From Tolypeutes matacus (lineage: Eukaryota; Chordata; Mammalia; Cingulata; Chlamyphoridae): a stretch of 64,000 nucleotides of DNA. The stretch covers positions 37,068,159-37,132,158 of the forward strand of contig JAKSZT010053928.1 in NCBI GenBank assembly GCA_026826555.1, written 5' to 3'. The translations under genes were made by a program, and so were the position numbers. The notes under the pieces are model-generated. The model was not told where the DNA came from, did no database searches, and was given only the letters and a program-made list of their open reading frames with translations. Below are positions 49,700 to 60,640 of this stretch, one piece after another; within the stretch, counting starts at the first letter, position 1, and each line of letters begins with the position of its first letter.

Positions 49700-52198
49700 T
49701 ATCCTAGTGGTGTCATCAACATGGCAATGAAAGAGAATCCCTCATAATCAGCTAATAAAAGGACAAATTCCACTTGTTTGGAACTCTGGAGGATGATAGA
49801 GACTGGAAATGGACTCCACAAACACTGAATTGAACAAAAAGAAAAGCAAACTCCAAGATCAGGTAGCAGATGTTCTTCCTGGACATGCCAGTCCAAACCC
49901 CATCCCCTCTTTCAGTCCCATGCAGCTTGGGGGGTCACAGAGAGGTAGCATTGACCTGGGTCCTTCCTACTGCAGATGCAGACTATAAAGCTACTCACAA
50001 CAGCAAGTTAGAAACCTATCCATCTCAGGCACAGGTACTCAAGTCTACAGAGACCTAGGGCAGAACACAAGTAGCAGATGGGGTGCTGCATACAAAAGCC
50101 CCCCCCCCCCCGGGTGGGGGATAAGAGTGACTGTGGCAAAACTGTTGGCAAGAGGTGCACACACAATCCAGTTTCTGTTGGCTGGACTATCTAAATGCAA
50201 AATGGATTGTTCTGGATTGAACCACTTTTCTGGATTGACCCATTTGGGTTCACGAGATGTGATACTCTAACAGGGAAGAAACCATAGGCAGAAAAGCCTC
50301 ACAGAAAAAAAGGGGGTGTGTTCAGGGAGACTGATCTACTCTAAGACAGGATGGGTCCCAGAACTTAAAAGTGTAATCAAAGAGGACACTGAGTGAGGGA
50401 GATAATTTAAAGAAATCATAAGCCCTGGGGAGAATATTCTGCACAAAAACAAACAGAACAGATCAAGATTCCCAGTGAAAAAACAGCAAAAATGTGGCTT
50501 TCTCCTGAAGGTGAAACAATTGCACAGAAAGTGCAATCTCAAAAATTGTACTGCATATCCAGGGCAAGAACGAAATGAAGAGCTGAGAAAATCTGAACAG
50601 TTAAACACAGGCAATTCCAAAGGTTCAGAATAAGTTTGAACAAGTGTCAAAGAAGAGCCTTAACACAAAGCCAATTAACAATAAAACCCTAGGAAACAGA
50701 GAAACTGACCTTCAGAGTTAACTCATCATGATAATCAGATGTCCAGATATCAGAAAAAAATTGCAAGTGATATTAAGAAATAGGAAGATATGGCTCAGTC
50801 ATGGAAACAAAACTTCAGAGGAGACATAGAATTTGGAGCAACTAATCAAAGAAGTTCAAACAAACCCCCTAAATCAATTCAGGGAGATGAAGGGAAACAT
50901 GGATATAAAGTTACAGGATATTAAGAAAATAATGTGTGTGCACAAAGAAGAATTTGAAAGTTTAAAAAGAAACAAATTATGGGAAGGAAACATACAATAA
51001 TGGAGATTTAAAATTCACTATAGGCATAAATAGCAGATTTGAACAGGCAGAAGAAAGAATCAGTAAACCAGAAGACAGGACATTTGAAATCATACAGTCA
51101 GAGGAACAGATAAAGATTAGAAAAAATTGAGCAGAATCTTAATGATATCATAAAATGTACAAACATATACCTGATGGGTGTTCCAAAAGCAGAAGAGAAG
51201 GGAAAAGGGCCAGAAAAAATATTTGAGGAAATAATGGCTGAAAGTTTCCCTACTCTTATGAAAGATATAAATATACATGTCCAAGACATGCAACAAACTC
51301 CAAACACAAAAAGTCCTAATAGACTTAATCAAGACATACTAATGAAAATGTCACATGCCACAGATAAAGAGAGAATTCTGAAAGCAGCAAGAGAAAAGTG
51401 ATTTGTTATATACAAGGGATCCTCAATTAGACTCCAGAAACCATGGAGTCGAGAAGGCAGTGGTATGATGTATTTAAGGTATTGAAAAAGATAAAGTGCC
51501 AGCTCAAAACTCTTTATCTAGCAAAACTGTCCTCAAAAATGAGGCAGAGTTTAAAATATTCCAAACAGAAACTGAGAGAATTCATCAACAAGAGATCTGC
51601 CCTACAAGCATTACTAAAGGGAATTCTGCAGGTTGAAAAGAATAAACAGGATAGAGTGGCTTGGAGTAGTAGGGAGAAATGAAGATCTTCAGTAAAGGTA
51701 ATTAAAAGAGAAAATGCAAAACCCAATAGTATTGTATCCTCAATATACAATTCTACTCTTTATTTCCTGTAAGAGTCAGAATATGGTTGTGCAAGTGAAA
51801 GGCATGTTTCCTGATAATGGTCATGCAAAATATAGAGGTAATGTGGGGGAAAAAAACAACATAAACAGGGAAACAGAGGGGTATATAGGAGCAGAGAATG
51901 TGTATGCTATTGAAGCTAAGTTGGTATCTTTTCAAATAGATCTAGGTTGTGTGACACAAATACCTGGGTAACAACAAAGAAAGTATTTAAAAAATATACA
52001 GAATTGGAAATGAGAGAATATCAGTCAATTATACCACAAAGAGCAACCATACAAAAAAGGAGGTTGCAATAAATAAAAGACAAAGAAATGATAGTACATA
52101 TAAAAATCAAAGGGGAAAAATGAGTGAAGTAAGTACTGTCCTTACAGCAATAACACAGATGTTAATGGGTTAAACTCCCCAATAAAAAGACACAAAGT
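49700..52198 (+). mobile_element. L1-a, 5' part (5' UTR, ORF1, inter-ORF region)
   Basis: An L1 5' UTR begins near 49700 ('gtggtgtcatcaacatggcaatgaaag'). ORF1 remains lie at about 50780-51690. The frames 51174-51401 (ending KERILKAAREK) and 51443-51682 (ETMESRRQWYDVFKVLKKIK.. context) correspond to the ORF1p C-terminal half, which binds RNA. A stop follows AAREK and separates them. The inter-ORF region with 'aaaacccaatagtattgtatcctcaatata' and 'gaagctaagttggtatc' follows, then the start of ORF2 ('gttaatgggttaaactccccaataaaaagacacaaagt'). At 52198 the element breaks off where L1-b is inserted. It resumes at 58965 and 60657. Confidence 0.8.
50099..50116. repeat. C13 run followed by GGGTGGGGG
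   Basis: A homopolymer of 13 C is followed directly by a G-rich run within the L1-a 5' UTR. The pair could fold back on itself. It is probably a slippage product and a likely site of sequencing-length error. Confidence 0.7.
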
Positions 52199-52720
52199 AG
52201 GGAAGGGGCAAGGGGGTGGCAAAGGAGCTCCAAGAGTTAGCTCGTACTACAGTGCGTTAGGAATGAGCCAGAGCTATCTAAAGTACCTGTTTGAGGGGCC
52301 CAGGAGACCAGAAGTGCATCCTACAACATCCTTGGAAGAATGGAAGGAGGAAACTGCCCATCTGCAGTGAAGATTTGTGAGTTTAGCCTCCAAGCCATGG
52401 AGGCAGGTGCCCATCCCCCACTGGTGCAGCAGAACACTTAGGGAGCTATTCCCTGGCTGGAGTTGGAAGCTCCATTTCCCAAAAATCGGGAAAGAAGAGA
52501 CAGTTGGGCACTGACTTCTGAATCTGTCAAAGTCAGAAAGAGGCCAGTAGCCTCCATTTTAACTCCACCCGTGGCATGGGAGGAAGTGGTGTTGAGTGAA
52601 AATCACAGTGATGGTAGGGACTGGCTTCTTTCCATTCAAGTCAGATTGCTGCCCTAGCCTGGGCTCTAATCCCAAGTCCAGCAGGGAGATAGCTGGGGGG
52701 ACATGCACCAACCTCTCTGG

Positions 52721-53450
52721 GCAACTGTAGTTGCTTTCAGCCCACACAGACTAGTTTATTGGCACCCATGTCGTTACGTCCCTGCCTCCAATAGGACAGG
52801 GGCAAGGGTGGTGGTTCCTCAGCCTCTGTAGGAAACTGCAGGTGCTTCCAGTCCACATGGATTAGATTGTTAGGCAAGCCTGTGGCCACATCCCTGCTCC
52901 CAAAAGATGGGATGGGGAGGTGTTTCCTTAGCCTTTCCAGGCAACTGTAGGCACTTTCAGACCACACATACTAGACTGTTGGGCACTCCTGTGGCTCTAT
53001 CCCCACCCTTGACAGGGCAGGAGGAGGGACAGAAGTCCCTCAGCCTCTCTGGAAAACTGTAGTTACTTTTAGCCTGCACGGACAAGATAGTTGCATGCAC
53101 CTGTGGCTCCATCCCCACCCTTGTCACAGGAGGAGGAGGGAGAGTGCTTCATTAGTCTATTTGGGCAACTGTTGTCAATTTTAGCCCACACAACAGGCAG
53201 GGGAGGAAGGAGCATGGATCTTCATCTGTCTCTCTAGGCAATGACAGATGGTCTTGGCCTGTACGGCTTGGATTACTACACACAGCTGCAGCTCCCTTCC
53301 TACCGCTGGCAGGGGAGAAAGGATGGAGAAGTTTCATCAGTTCCTGGGGCAACATGGGAAGCTTCATCTTCCACAGCCTACAGTGTCAAGTGTCAGTGTC
53401 AAGCACATCCTCAGTTCCTACTCTGCCACCAGCAAGGGAGAAAGGACAAG
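52721..53450 (+). repeat. Tandem ~110-bp units in the L1-b 5' UTR
   Basis: The anchor 'gcaactgtag' or a close variant recurs at 52721, 52832, 52941, 53053 and 53165, then in weaker form at 53238 and 53347. Spacings are about 111, 109, 112, 112, 73 and 109 bases. Each unit also repeats 'tttcagcccacac(a)gactagattgttgggca', 'ctgtggctccatccccacccttg(a)cagggcagg' and 'cctcagcctctctgg'. The array resembles the promoter monomers known from rodent L1 5' UTRs, though the unit length and sequence differ. Promoter activity is inference. Confidence 0.85.
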
Positions 53451-53767
53451 TAACATGAAAAGGAGCTTAAAAAATTCAGATTGGCTACCATGACCACTCT
53501 AAATTTCCAAAATAAGTTGAGCCAAGTATCAAAGAGGGGCTGTAGCACAAAGCCAATTGAATAGAAAGCCTTAGACTAAAGAGAGAAACCAAGTTCAGAA
53601 TAAATCCATCAAGTCAGTCAGTTGCTGAGACACCAACAAAAAATTACATGCCATACCAAGAAACAGGAAGATATGGCCCAGTCAAAGGAACAAACTAAGC
53701 CTTCAGATGACATAAAGTAGTTGAAACAGTTAATCACACATGTTCAAACAAATCTTAAAAAATTCAA

Positions 53768-53931
53768 GGGAAGCGGCTGTGGCTCAATCAGTAGGGCTCC
53801 CGTTTACCATATGGGAGGCCCTGGGTTCGGTTCCCGGGGCCTCCTGGTGAAGGCAAGCCCGCCCGCACGGCGTGGTTAGCTGACCCAGCGAGCACAAGCA
53901 GCAAGGGGGGGGATAAATGAATAAATAAATA

Positions 53932-53955
<24 letters not shown>
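53768..53955 (+). mobile_element. DAS SINE (xenarthran) inside L1-b
   Basis: It starts 'gggaagcggctgtggctcaa', with an A box (53780-53795) and a B box ggttcggttcc (53824-53834), the internal RNA polymerase III promoter. A GC-rich body and ATAAATGAATAAATAAAT tail with A24 follow. The flanks 'aaaaaattcaa' before and after are the target duplication. It is the third near-identical copy in the window. The head is thought to derive from a tRNA gene (tRNA-Ala for this family). Confidence 0.92.
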
Positions 53956-53962
<7 letters not shown>

Positions 53963-55047
53963 TTCAAAAGGATGGCTAAAGCGATTAAGGATATTAAGAA
54001 GACACTGGGTGAGCACAAAGAAGAATTTGAAAGCATACATAGAAAAATAGCAGATCTTATGACAATGGCACAATAAATGAAATTAAAAATGCACTGAAGG
54101 CATATAACAGAAGATTTGAAGAGGCAAAATAAATGAATAGTGCATGAACAGATAAAGAAAAGAATGGGAAAAATTGAACAAGGTCTTAGGAACTAAATGA
54201 TGTCAAGAGATGTGAAGACATGTGTCATGGGTGTCCCAGAAGGAGAAGAGATGTGGAAAAGGGCAGAATAGAAGATCTGAGGACATAATGGTAGAAACTC
54301 CCAGCTCTATTGAAGCACAGAGATATCCATGTCCAAGAAGCACAACATATTGTCATCTGAATAAATTCAAACAGACCTGCTCTGAGACACATACTGATCA
54401 GAATGTCAAATGCCAAAGATAAAGAGAGAATTATGAGAGCAGCAATAGAAAATTGATTCATCACCTACAAGGGATGCCAAATAAGATTAAGTGCTTATTT
54501 CTCATCAGAAACCATGGAGGTAAGAAGACAGTGGTATGATATATTTAGGGAACTGAAAGAGGAAAACTGCCAGACAACAATCTTACTTCTGGCATGATTG
54601 TCTTTCAAAAATGAGAGCAAGTTTACAAAATTCACAAATAAACAGAAACTGAGAGTATTTGTACCCAAGAGACTGGCTCTGCAAGAAATTCTAAAGGGAG
54701 AACTACAACCTGAAAAGAAAAGATGGGGGAGAGAGGCTTGGAAGAGCATTTAGAAATGAAGATTATATCAGTAAAAGTAACTAAAAGTCTAAAAAGAATG
54801 GTGAAAATAAGATGTGGCAGATAACACCCAAAGAGCAAAATGGGTGAAATAAAAATGGCCTTTACAGTAATAACATTGGATGATAATGGATTAAACTCTT
54901 CTACCAAATGGATAAGAAATGGATAAGAAAATATGAGCCATCTATATGTTGTCTACAAGAGACTCACCTTAGACCCAAGGATATAAATAGATTGAAAGTG
55001 AGAGGCTTAAAAAAGGTATTCCATGCAGGCACTCAACTTCAGCAACC

Positions 55048-55078
<31 letters not shown>

Positions 55079-56323
55079 GGACTAAAGATTCTTATATTGG
55101 CTGAAATAGACTTTAAAAGCAAAGTCGTTATTAGAGATGAGGAAGGACATTATATATTAACAAAATGGGCAATTCACTATATGCTCCTAACCAGGCTGCC
55201 CCAAATTACATGAGGCACACCCTGGCAAAACTAAAGGGAGAAATAGATGTCTCTACAATAATAGTTGGAGACTTCAATACACCACTCTCATCATTGGATA
55301 GAACATCTGGGCAAAGAATAAAGAAACAGAGAGCTTGAATAATATGAAAAATCTAAGCCTAATAGACATATACAGAATGTTGAACCCTAAAACAGCAGGA
55401 TATCCATCTTTCTCAAGTGCTCATAGATCTCTCCAGGATAGACCATATGCTGGGTAACAAAACAAATCTCAATAAATTTAAAAAGATTGAAATTACACAA
55501 AGTACTTTGATCATAATAGATTGAAGCTGGAAATCAACAACAGACCAAAAAAAAAAAAAGGAAAATTCACATATATATCGAGATTAAGAAACACATTTCT
55601 AAATAATTAGTGAGTCAAAGAAGAAAATGCAGGAGAAATCAATAGAATGAAAATGAGAACACAACATCAAAAACTTAGGGATGCAGTGAAGGCAGTGCAG
55701 GAACAGACATTTATAGCTCTCAATGCTTAAATTAAAAAAGAAGAAAGAGTGAAAATCAAAGGCCTAATATACAGCTGGAAGAACTAGAAAGAGAACAGCA
55801 AACTATTCCCAAAACAAGTATAAGGAATGAAATAGCAAAGATCAGAGTAGAAATAAATGAAAAGAAAAACAATAAAATAGAGTAAATTAGCAAAACCTAA
55901 AGTTGACTCTTTGAGAAAATCAACAAAATTGACAACCCTTAGCTAAATTGACAAAGGGAAAAAGAAGAAAGTTAAATCAGAACTGAGAGGAGGGCATTAC
56001 TATTGACCCTACAGAAATAAAAGAGATCATAAGAGGATACTATGAACAACAGTACACCAACAAACTAGACAATGTAGATGATATGGACAAATTCCTAGGA
56101 ACATAGAAACAACCTTCACTTATCCTAGAAGAAAGAGAAAACCTCAACAAACCAATACAAGTAAAGAGATTGAAACCGCCATCAAAAACCTCACCAAAAT
56201 GCAAAGCCCTGAATCATATGGCTTCATGGTTGAATTCTACCAAGCATTCAAAGAAGATTTAATACCAATCTTACTCAAACTCTTCCAAAAATTTGAACAG
56301 GAAGGATTGCTACCAAACTAATT

Positions 56324-56543
56324 GTTTGGTTTTTCTGGGGGGTGGTGGTGGTGGAACTGGGGCCAGTGATTGAACCCTGGACCTTGTATTTGGGAAGCTG
56401 GTGCTCAACCACTGAGGTACACTGGCTCCCGGGAGTTGGTTTTTTCATTTGTTTGTTTTGTTTTTAGGAGGTACTAGGGATCGAACCCAGGACCTCGTAC
56501 ATGGGAAGAAGATGCTCAAACACTTGACCTATATCTGCTTCCC
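56324..56543 (-). mobile_element. Dimeric tRNA-type SINE inside L1-b ORF2
   Basis: On the minus strand: left head 'gaagcagatataggtcaagtgtttgagc' with 'gggttcgatcccta' as B box, then a linker of AAAC repeats, right head 'gggagccagtgtacctcagtggttgagcaccagc', ending '..caatcactggccccagttccacc'. The flanks ccaaactaatt (about 56313-56323) and ccaaattaatt (56544-56554) form a diverged target duplication. It is colinear with the 8251-8450 element. Confidence 0.82.
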
Positions 56544-58964
56544 CCAAATTAATTTTATGAAGCCAGCATCACCATAATACCATAGTCAGATAAAGATATT
56601 ACAAAAAAAAAAATTATAGACCTATTTTCCTAATGAACACAGATGCTAAAATCCTCAACAAAATACTTGCTAACTGAATCCAATAACACATTAAAAGAAT
56701 TATACATCAGTATCAAGTGGGTTTTATCCCAGGCAAGAAAGGGTAGCTCAACACAAGAAAATCAATTAATATAATACATCAAATTAATAAATTAAGAAGA
56801 AAAAATCACATGATCATCTCGATTGATGCAGAAAAGCATTTGACAGAATCCAGCATTCTTTTTGATAAAAATACTCTAAAAGATAGGAATGGAAGGAAAC
56901 TTTCTCAACAAGGTAAAGGGTATATAAGACAAATCCACAGCACACATTGTACTCAATGGTGAAAGACTGAGAGCTTTCTGGTTGAGATAAAAAACAAGAC
57001 AAGGAAGCCCACTCTCACCATTGTTGTTCAATATAGTGCTAGAAGTTCTAGGTAGAACAATCATGCAAGAAAAAGAAAATGCATCCAAATTGGAAAGGAA
57101 GAAGTAAAACTTTCGGTCTTTGGAGATATGATATGATCCTGTATCTAGAAAATCCTAAAATATCTACAACAAAACTACTGTAGCTAATAAGTTCATCAGA
57201 GTGGCGGGATATAAGATTAATAGGAATAAATCAGTAGTATGCCTATACACTAGTAATGAGCAATTTGAGGGGGAAGTCAGAAAAAAAGAAGTTTAGTCCT
57301 AAAAGAATCAAATTTTTAGGACTAAACTTGACCAAGGATGGAAAGGACCTGTATTCAGAAAATTACAGTGCATTGCTAAAAGAAATTGATGGAGACCTAA
57401 ATAAATGGAGGATATTCACTGTTCATGGATTGAAAGACTAAATATTGTTAAAATGTCAATTCTACCCAAATTGATTTACAGATTCAGTGCAATCTGATAA
57501 AAATTCCTGCAGTCTTTTTAAAAGAAATGGAAAACACATTTATCAGATTTATTTGGAAGAGTATGTGGTCCAAATAGCCAGAAATTTCTTAAAAAGAAAG
57601 AGCATAGTTGAAGGACTCTCATTTCCAGACTTTTAAATCTATTACCTAGCTACAGTGATAAAAACCGCAGGGTACTGGCGTAAAGATAGACATATAGACC
57701 AATGGAACTGAATTGATTGTTCAGAAACAGACCCTTATATCTATGGGCAAGTCATTTTCGATAAGGCTGTCAAACCCACCCAGCTCCGTCAGAACAGTGT
57801 ATTCAACAAATGGTGCTAGGAGAAGTGGATATCCATAGCTAAAGAAAGAGGACCCCCATCTCACACCTTATACAAATATTAATTATACATGGATCAAACA
57901 TCTAAGTATGAAAGGTTGAACCATAAAACTCCTAGAAGAAAATGTAGGGAAACATCTTCAAGACCTGGTGGTAGGTGGTAGTTTCTTAAACCTTACACTC
58001 AAAGCAGGAGCAATGAAAGAAAGAATGGATAAATGGGACCTCCTCAAACTTAAACACTTTTGTGCCTCAAGTGGCTTGGTCAAGAAGGTGAAAAGGCAGC
58101 CTACTCGAAGGGAGAACATATCTGGAAACAATGTATCTGATAAGGGTTTTAGTTCTGTGCTTTATAAAGAGATCATTCAACTCAACAATAAAAGGTTAAG
58201 CAATACAATTTATAAATGGGCAAAATCCCCCATAAATAGACATTTCTCCCAAGAAGAAATGCAAATGATGAAAAAGCACATGAAAAAAATATTCAATGTC
58301 ACTAACTATTAGGGAAATTCAAATCAAAACTACAATGAGATATCATCTCATACCTCATAAAACAGCCATTATTTAAAAATTGGAAAACTACGAGTGCTAG
58401 AGAGGGGTAGAGAAATAGGAATGCTCCTTCACTGTTTGTGGGAATGTAGAATGATGCAGCCTTTGTGGAAGACAGTTTGGCAGTTACTCAGGAACCTAGG
58501 TCCAGAACTGCTGTATGATCCAGCAATCCCTCTACTAGAAATATATACAGAAGAACTGAACACTGGGATATGAACAGACATTTGTACACCATTGTTCATA
58601 GCGACATTGATCAAAATTGCCAAAAGATGGAAACAACCCATTTCCATCAACCTGTGAATGGATAAATAAAATGTGGTGTATGCATATGGTGGACTATTCT
58701 GCTAATGTATGAAGAAATGAAATTGGGACACATATGACAACATGGATGAATCCTGAGGACATGTTGCTGAGTGAATTAAGCCAGACACAAAAGGCCAAAA
58801 ATGTATGATCTCACTAATAAGAACGGAAAACAAAGAACAAACACATGGAGTTAAAACTTAGAGTAGAGGTTACCAGGAGAGAGGTTGAGGACAAAAAGGT
58901 TGATGTTTAATGTATGTAGAATTTTTAATTAGCTTGACTGTAAAAGTGTGGAAATAGATAAAGT

Positions 58965-58995
58965 TGGCAGAATGGATTTTAAAGAGCATGATCCA
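58965..58995 (+). mobile_element. L1-a, short ORF2 segment between two insertions
   Basis: The 31 bases read 'tggcagaatggattttaaagagcatgatcca'. This is the standard L1 ORF2 text that follows 'gacacaaagt' (52198), and it continues as 'actctgtattgtttacaaaagactcac' at 60657. It bridges the two large insertions and proves that 49.7-52.2 kb and 60.65-62.28 kb were once one element. Confidence 0.85.
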
Positions 58996-59720
58996 GGGCC
59001 TTGCCAGGGCCCGCCGCAGGCACGGGGCTCCAGGGTACCAGCTTGCCCCACCTCTCCTGGCAGGTGCGCCTATAGTGTTTCTAAGGTGATGCTGCCCATA
59101 CCAAAATGCGGCGGAGGAAATACCTATGAACCCTTTGGCGACCTTCGTCTCCTGGCACCAAGACATCGGATCAGAAGTTGAGGTTTCCACTATTGAGAAA
59201 CAACAGAAAGAACTGCATCTGCTAATTGGAGAACTGAAAGATCGAGATAAAGAGCTCAATGGTATGGTTGTAGTACATCAAAGACAACTCCTTTCATGGG
59301 AAGAGGTTCGCCAGAAATGTTGACTTTGGAAGAACGATGCAGCAAATTAGAAGGTGAACTACATAAAAGAAGTGAAATAATCAGGTCGCTCATAAAGAAA
59401 GTAAAAATCCTTGACTCTAATCAAAATGAATGCCAAATGATTCTTCAGTAGACTCAACTACAACTTCAGGAAATGGCTCAAAAGGCAACCCATGCTTCTC
59501 TCCTCTCTGAAGACCTTGAGGCTAGAAATAATCTCAGCAATACATTAGTGGAACTTTCTGGTCAGATAGGACAATTACAAGCTTGAGAACAAGCCTTGAC
59601 TACAATGATAAAGCTAAAGAGGAGCTGAATGTAAAGATGACTGAAAATAATGAACAACAGGAAGAAATCATTCGCCTTAAACAAGAGAAAAGTTGCCTGC
59701 ATGATGAATTGGTATTTACT
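58996..59720 (+). pseudogene. CCDC62P: CCDC62 processed pseudogene, 5' UTR and N-terminal coding part
   Basis: An ATG at 59126 opens a frame (MNPLATFVSWHQDIGSEVEV...) that matches the N-terminus of CCDC62, a coiled-coil testis protein. The match continues through TIEKQQKELHLLIGELKDRD, LTLEERCSKLEGELHKR and QLQLQEMAQKATH to the NNEQQEEIIRLKQEKSCLHD segment. There are no introns, as in an mRNA copy. About 130 bases of GC-rich 5' UTR precede the ATG. It is dead: a frameshift near 59321, in-frame TAGs (near 59449) and TGA (59584), and an internal deletion at about 59613 that removes roughly 60 residues. Similarity ends at 59720, where a SINE begins. The 5' flank aaagagcatgatcca (58981-58995) recurs at 60641-60656. 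Confidence 0.85.
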
Positions 59721-60076
59721 GGGGAAGCGGATGTGGCTCAAGCAATTGAGCTCCCTCCTACCACATGGGAAGTCCATGGTTCAACAGTTCCCCATGCCTC
59801 CTAAAGAAGACAGCTGGCGCAATGGGCAGGCACAGCAAGATGATGCAACAAGATGACGCAACAAGAGACACAAGAAGAAAAACATAATGAGAGACACAAC
59901 AAAGCACAGAACAGAGGTGGCTCAAGTAATTGGGTGCCTCCCTCCAACATCCGAGGTTCTGGGTTCAGTTCCTGGTGCCTCCTAAAAGAAACAAGGAAGA
60001 CGAACAGACACAGCAAATGCAAACAATGAGGGGCTGGAGAGAAATAAATAAATCTTTAAAAAAAAAAAAAAAAAAA
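59721..60076 (+). mobile_element. Long dimeric DAS-type SINE within the CCDC62 retrocopy
   Basis: The first head is 'ggggaagcggatgtggctcaagcaattgagc', then 'cctcctaaagaagacagctggcgcaatggg' and a 'gatgatgcaacaagatgacgcaacaagagac' spacer. A second head starts at about 59913 ('gaggtggctcaagtaattgggtgcc') with B-box-like 'gggttcagttcctggtgcctcc', and the element ends 'gaaataaataaatctttaaaa' with a poly(A). No target duplication is seen: its left edge joins CCDC62 sequence and its right edge joins antisense L1 text. Confidence 0.8.
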
Positions 60077-60084
60077 GTAATAGC

Positions 60085-60300
60085 AGGGAGTGGATGTGGC
60101 TCCCACATGGTAGGTCCCAGGTTTGGTTCCCAGTGCATTCTGAAAAAACAAACAAACAAAAAAACAATAAGCAAACAAATGTAAAAACCAACTCAGGGGA
60201 GCCAATGTGGCTCAGTGGTTGAGCCCCAGCTTCCCACATATAAGTTCCTGGGTTCAATCCCCAGCCCGTTACCTCAAAAAAAAAAAAAAAAATAATAATA
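60085..60300 (+). mobile_element. Dimeric tRNA-type SINE (third copy)
   Basis: The left head 'gggagtggatgtggctcccacatgg' lacks part of the usual text. A linker of AAAC repeats follows, then the right head 'ggggagccaatgtggctcagtggttgagccccagc', ending 'caatccccagcccgttacctcaaaa' with poly(A) and AAT repeats. It splits an antisense L1 segment: 'gtaatagc' before it and 'ataatagcc' after it are the probable target duplication. Confidence 0.8.
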
Positions 60301-60640
60301 ATAATAGCCATGTCAGTGGGTGTGAAGTGTTATTTAATTATGGCTTTGATTTGCATTTCCCTAATGGATAATGATGGTAACATTTTTTTGTGTGCTTCAT
60401 CATTTATATATATTCTTTGAAAATATGTCTCAAGTCCTTTGCCTGTTTTTAAATTGGGTTGTCTTTTGCTTGTTGAGTTGTAGGAGTTCTTTATGTATTC
60501 TTGATGTTAAACCATTATTGGATACATGGTTTCCATATATTTTCTCCCCTGATATTGGTTATCTTTTTACTTTCTTAATAATATCCTTTGATAAACAGAA
60601 GTTTTACATTTAATAAATCCAATTTATTTTAATCAAAAGA
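60301..60640 (-). mobile_element. L1 3' UTR fragment, antisense, forming the 3' end of the retrocopy
   Basis: Text typical of reverse-complemented L1 3' UTR: 'gtgtgaagtgttatttaattatggctttgatttgcatttccctaatgg', 'caagtcctttgcctgtttttaaattgggttgtc', 'gagttgtaggagttctttatgtattcttgatg', 'ttctcccctgatattggttatctttttactttctt'. It ends with ATTTAATAAATCC, containing AATAAA at about 60612, followed by an A-rich tail. It lies inside the same target duplication as CCDC62, so it was probably carried in as part of the same RNA. Confidence 0.75.

Larger units (their letters stand above)
52199..58955 (+). mobile_element. L1-b, nearly full-length decayed L1
   Basis: Order of parts: 5' UTR with tandem units (52199-53500), ORF1 remains (about 53680-54750), ORF2 remains (about 54850-58330) and 3' UTR (58330-58955, 'gagatatcatctcatacctcataaaac', 'aatgtagaatgatgcagcctttgtggaag'). 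ORF2 is broken by many stops and shifts. At 57110-57130, where L1s encode the FADD-type reverse transcriptase active site, the text reads 'ctttggagatatgatatgat', so the motif is destroyed by a small insertion. The frame 57968-58312 keeps the ORF2 C-terminal pattern (WDLLKLKHFCAS..KWAKSPINRHF). Two SINEs sit inside it. The 3' end stops before the usual terminus and poly(A), abutting L1-a. Flanks agacacaaagt and agataaagt are a possible diverged target duplication. Confidence 0.82.

Noticed and set aside
52721..53450. CRISPR-like array
   Set aside because: The units are contiguous diverged tandem copies without unique spacers, in a mammalian L1.
53768..53850. Possible tRNA gene
   Set aside because: The A and B boxes belong to a SINE head; the rest does not fold as a complete tRNA and it is followed by the SINE body and poly(A) tail.
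58870..59259. 129-codon minus-strand open frame
   Set aside because: It is the antisense of the CCDC62 5' UTR and start region plus L1 sequence; no codon pattern of its own.
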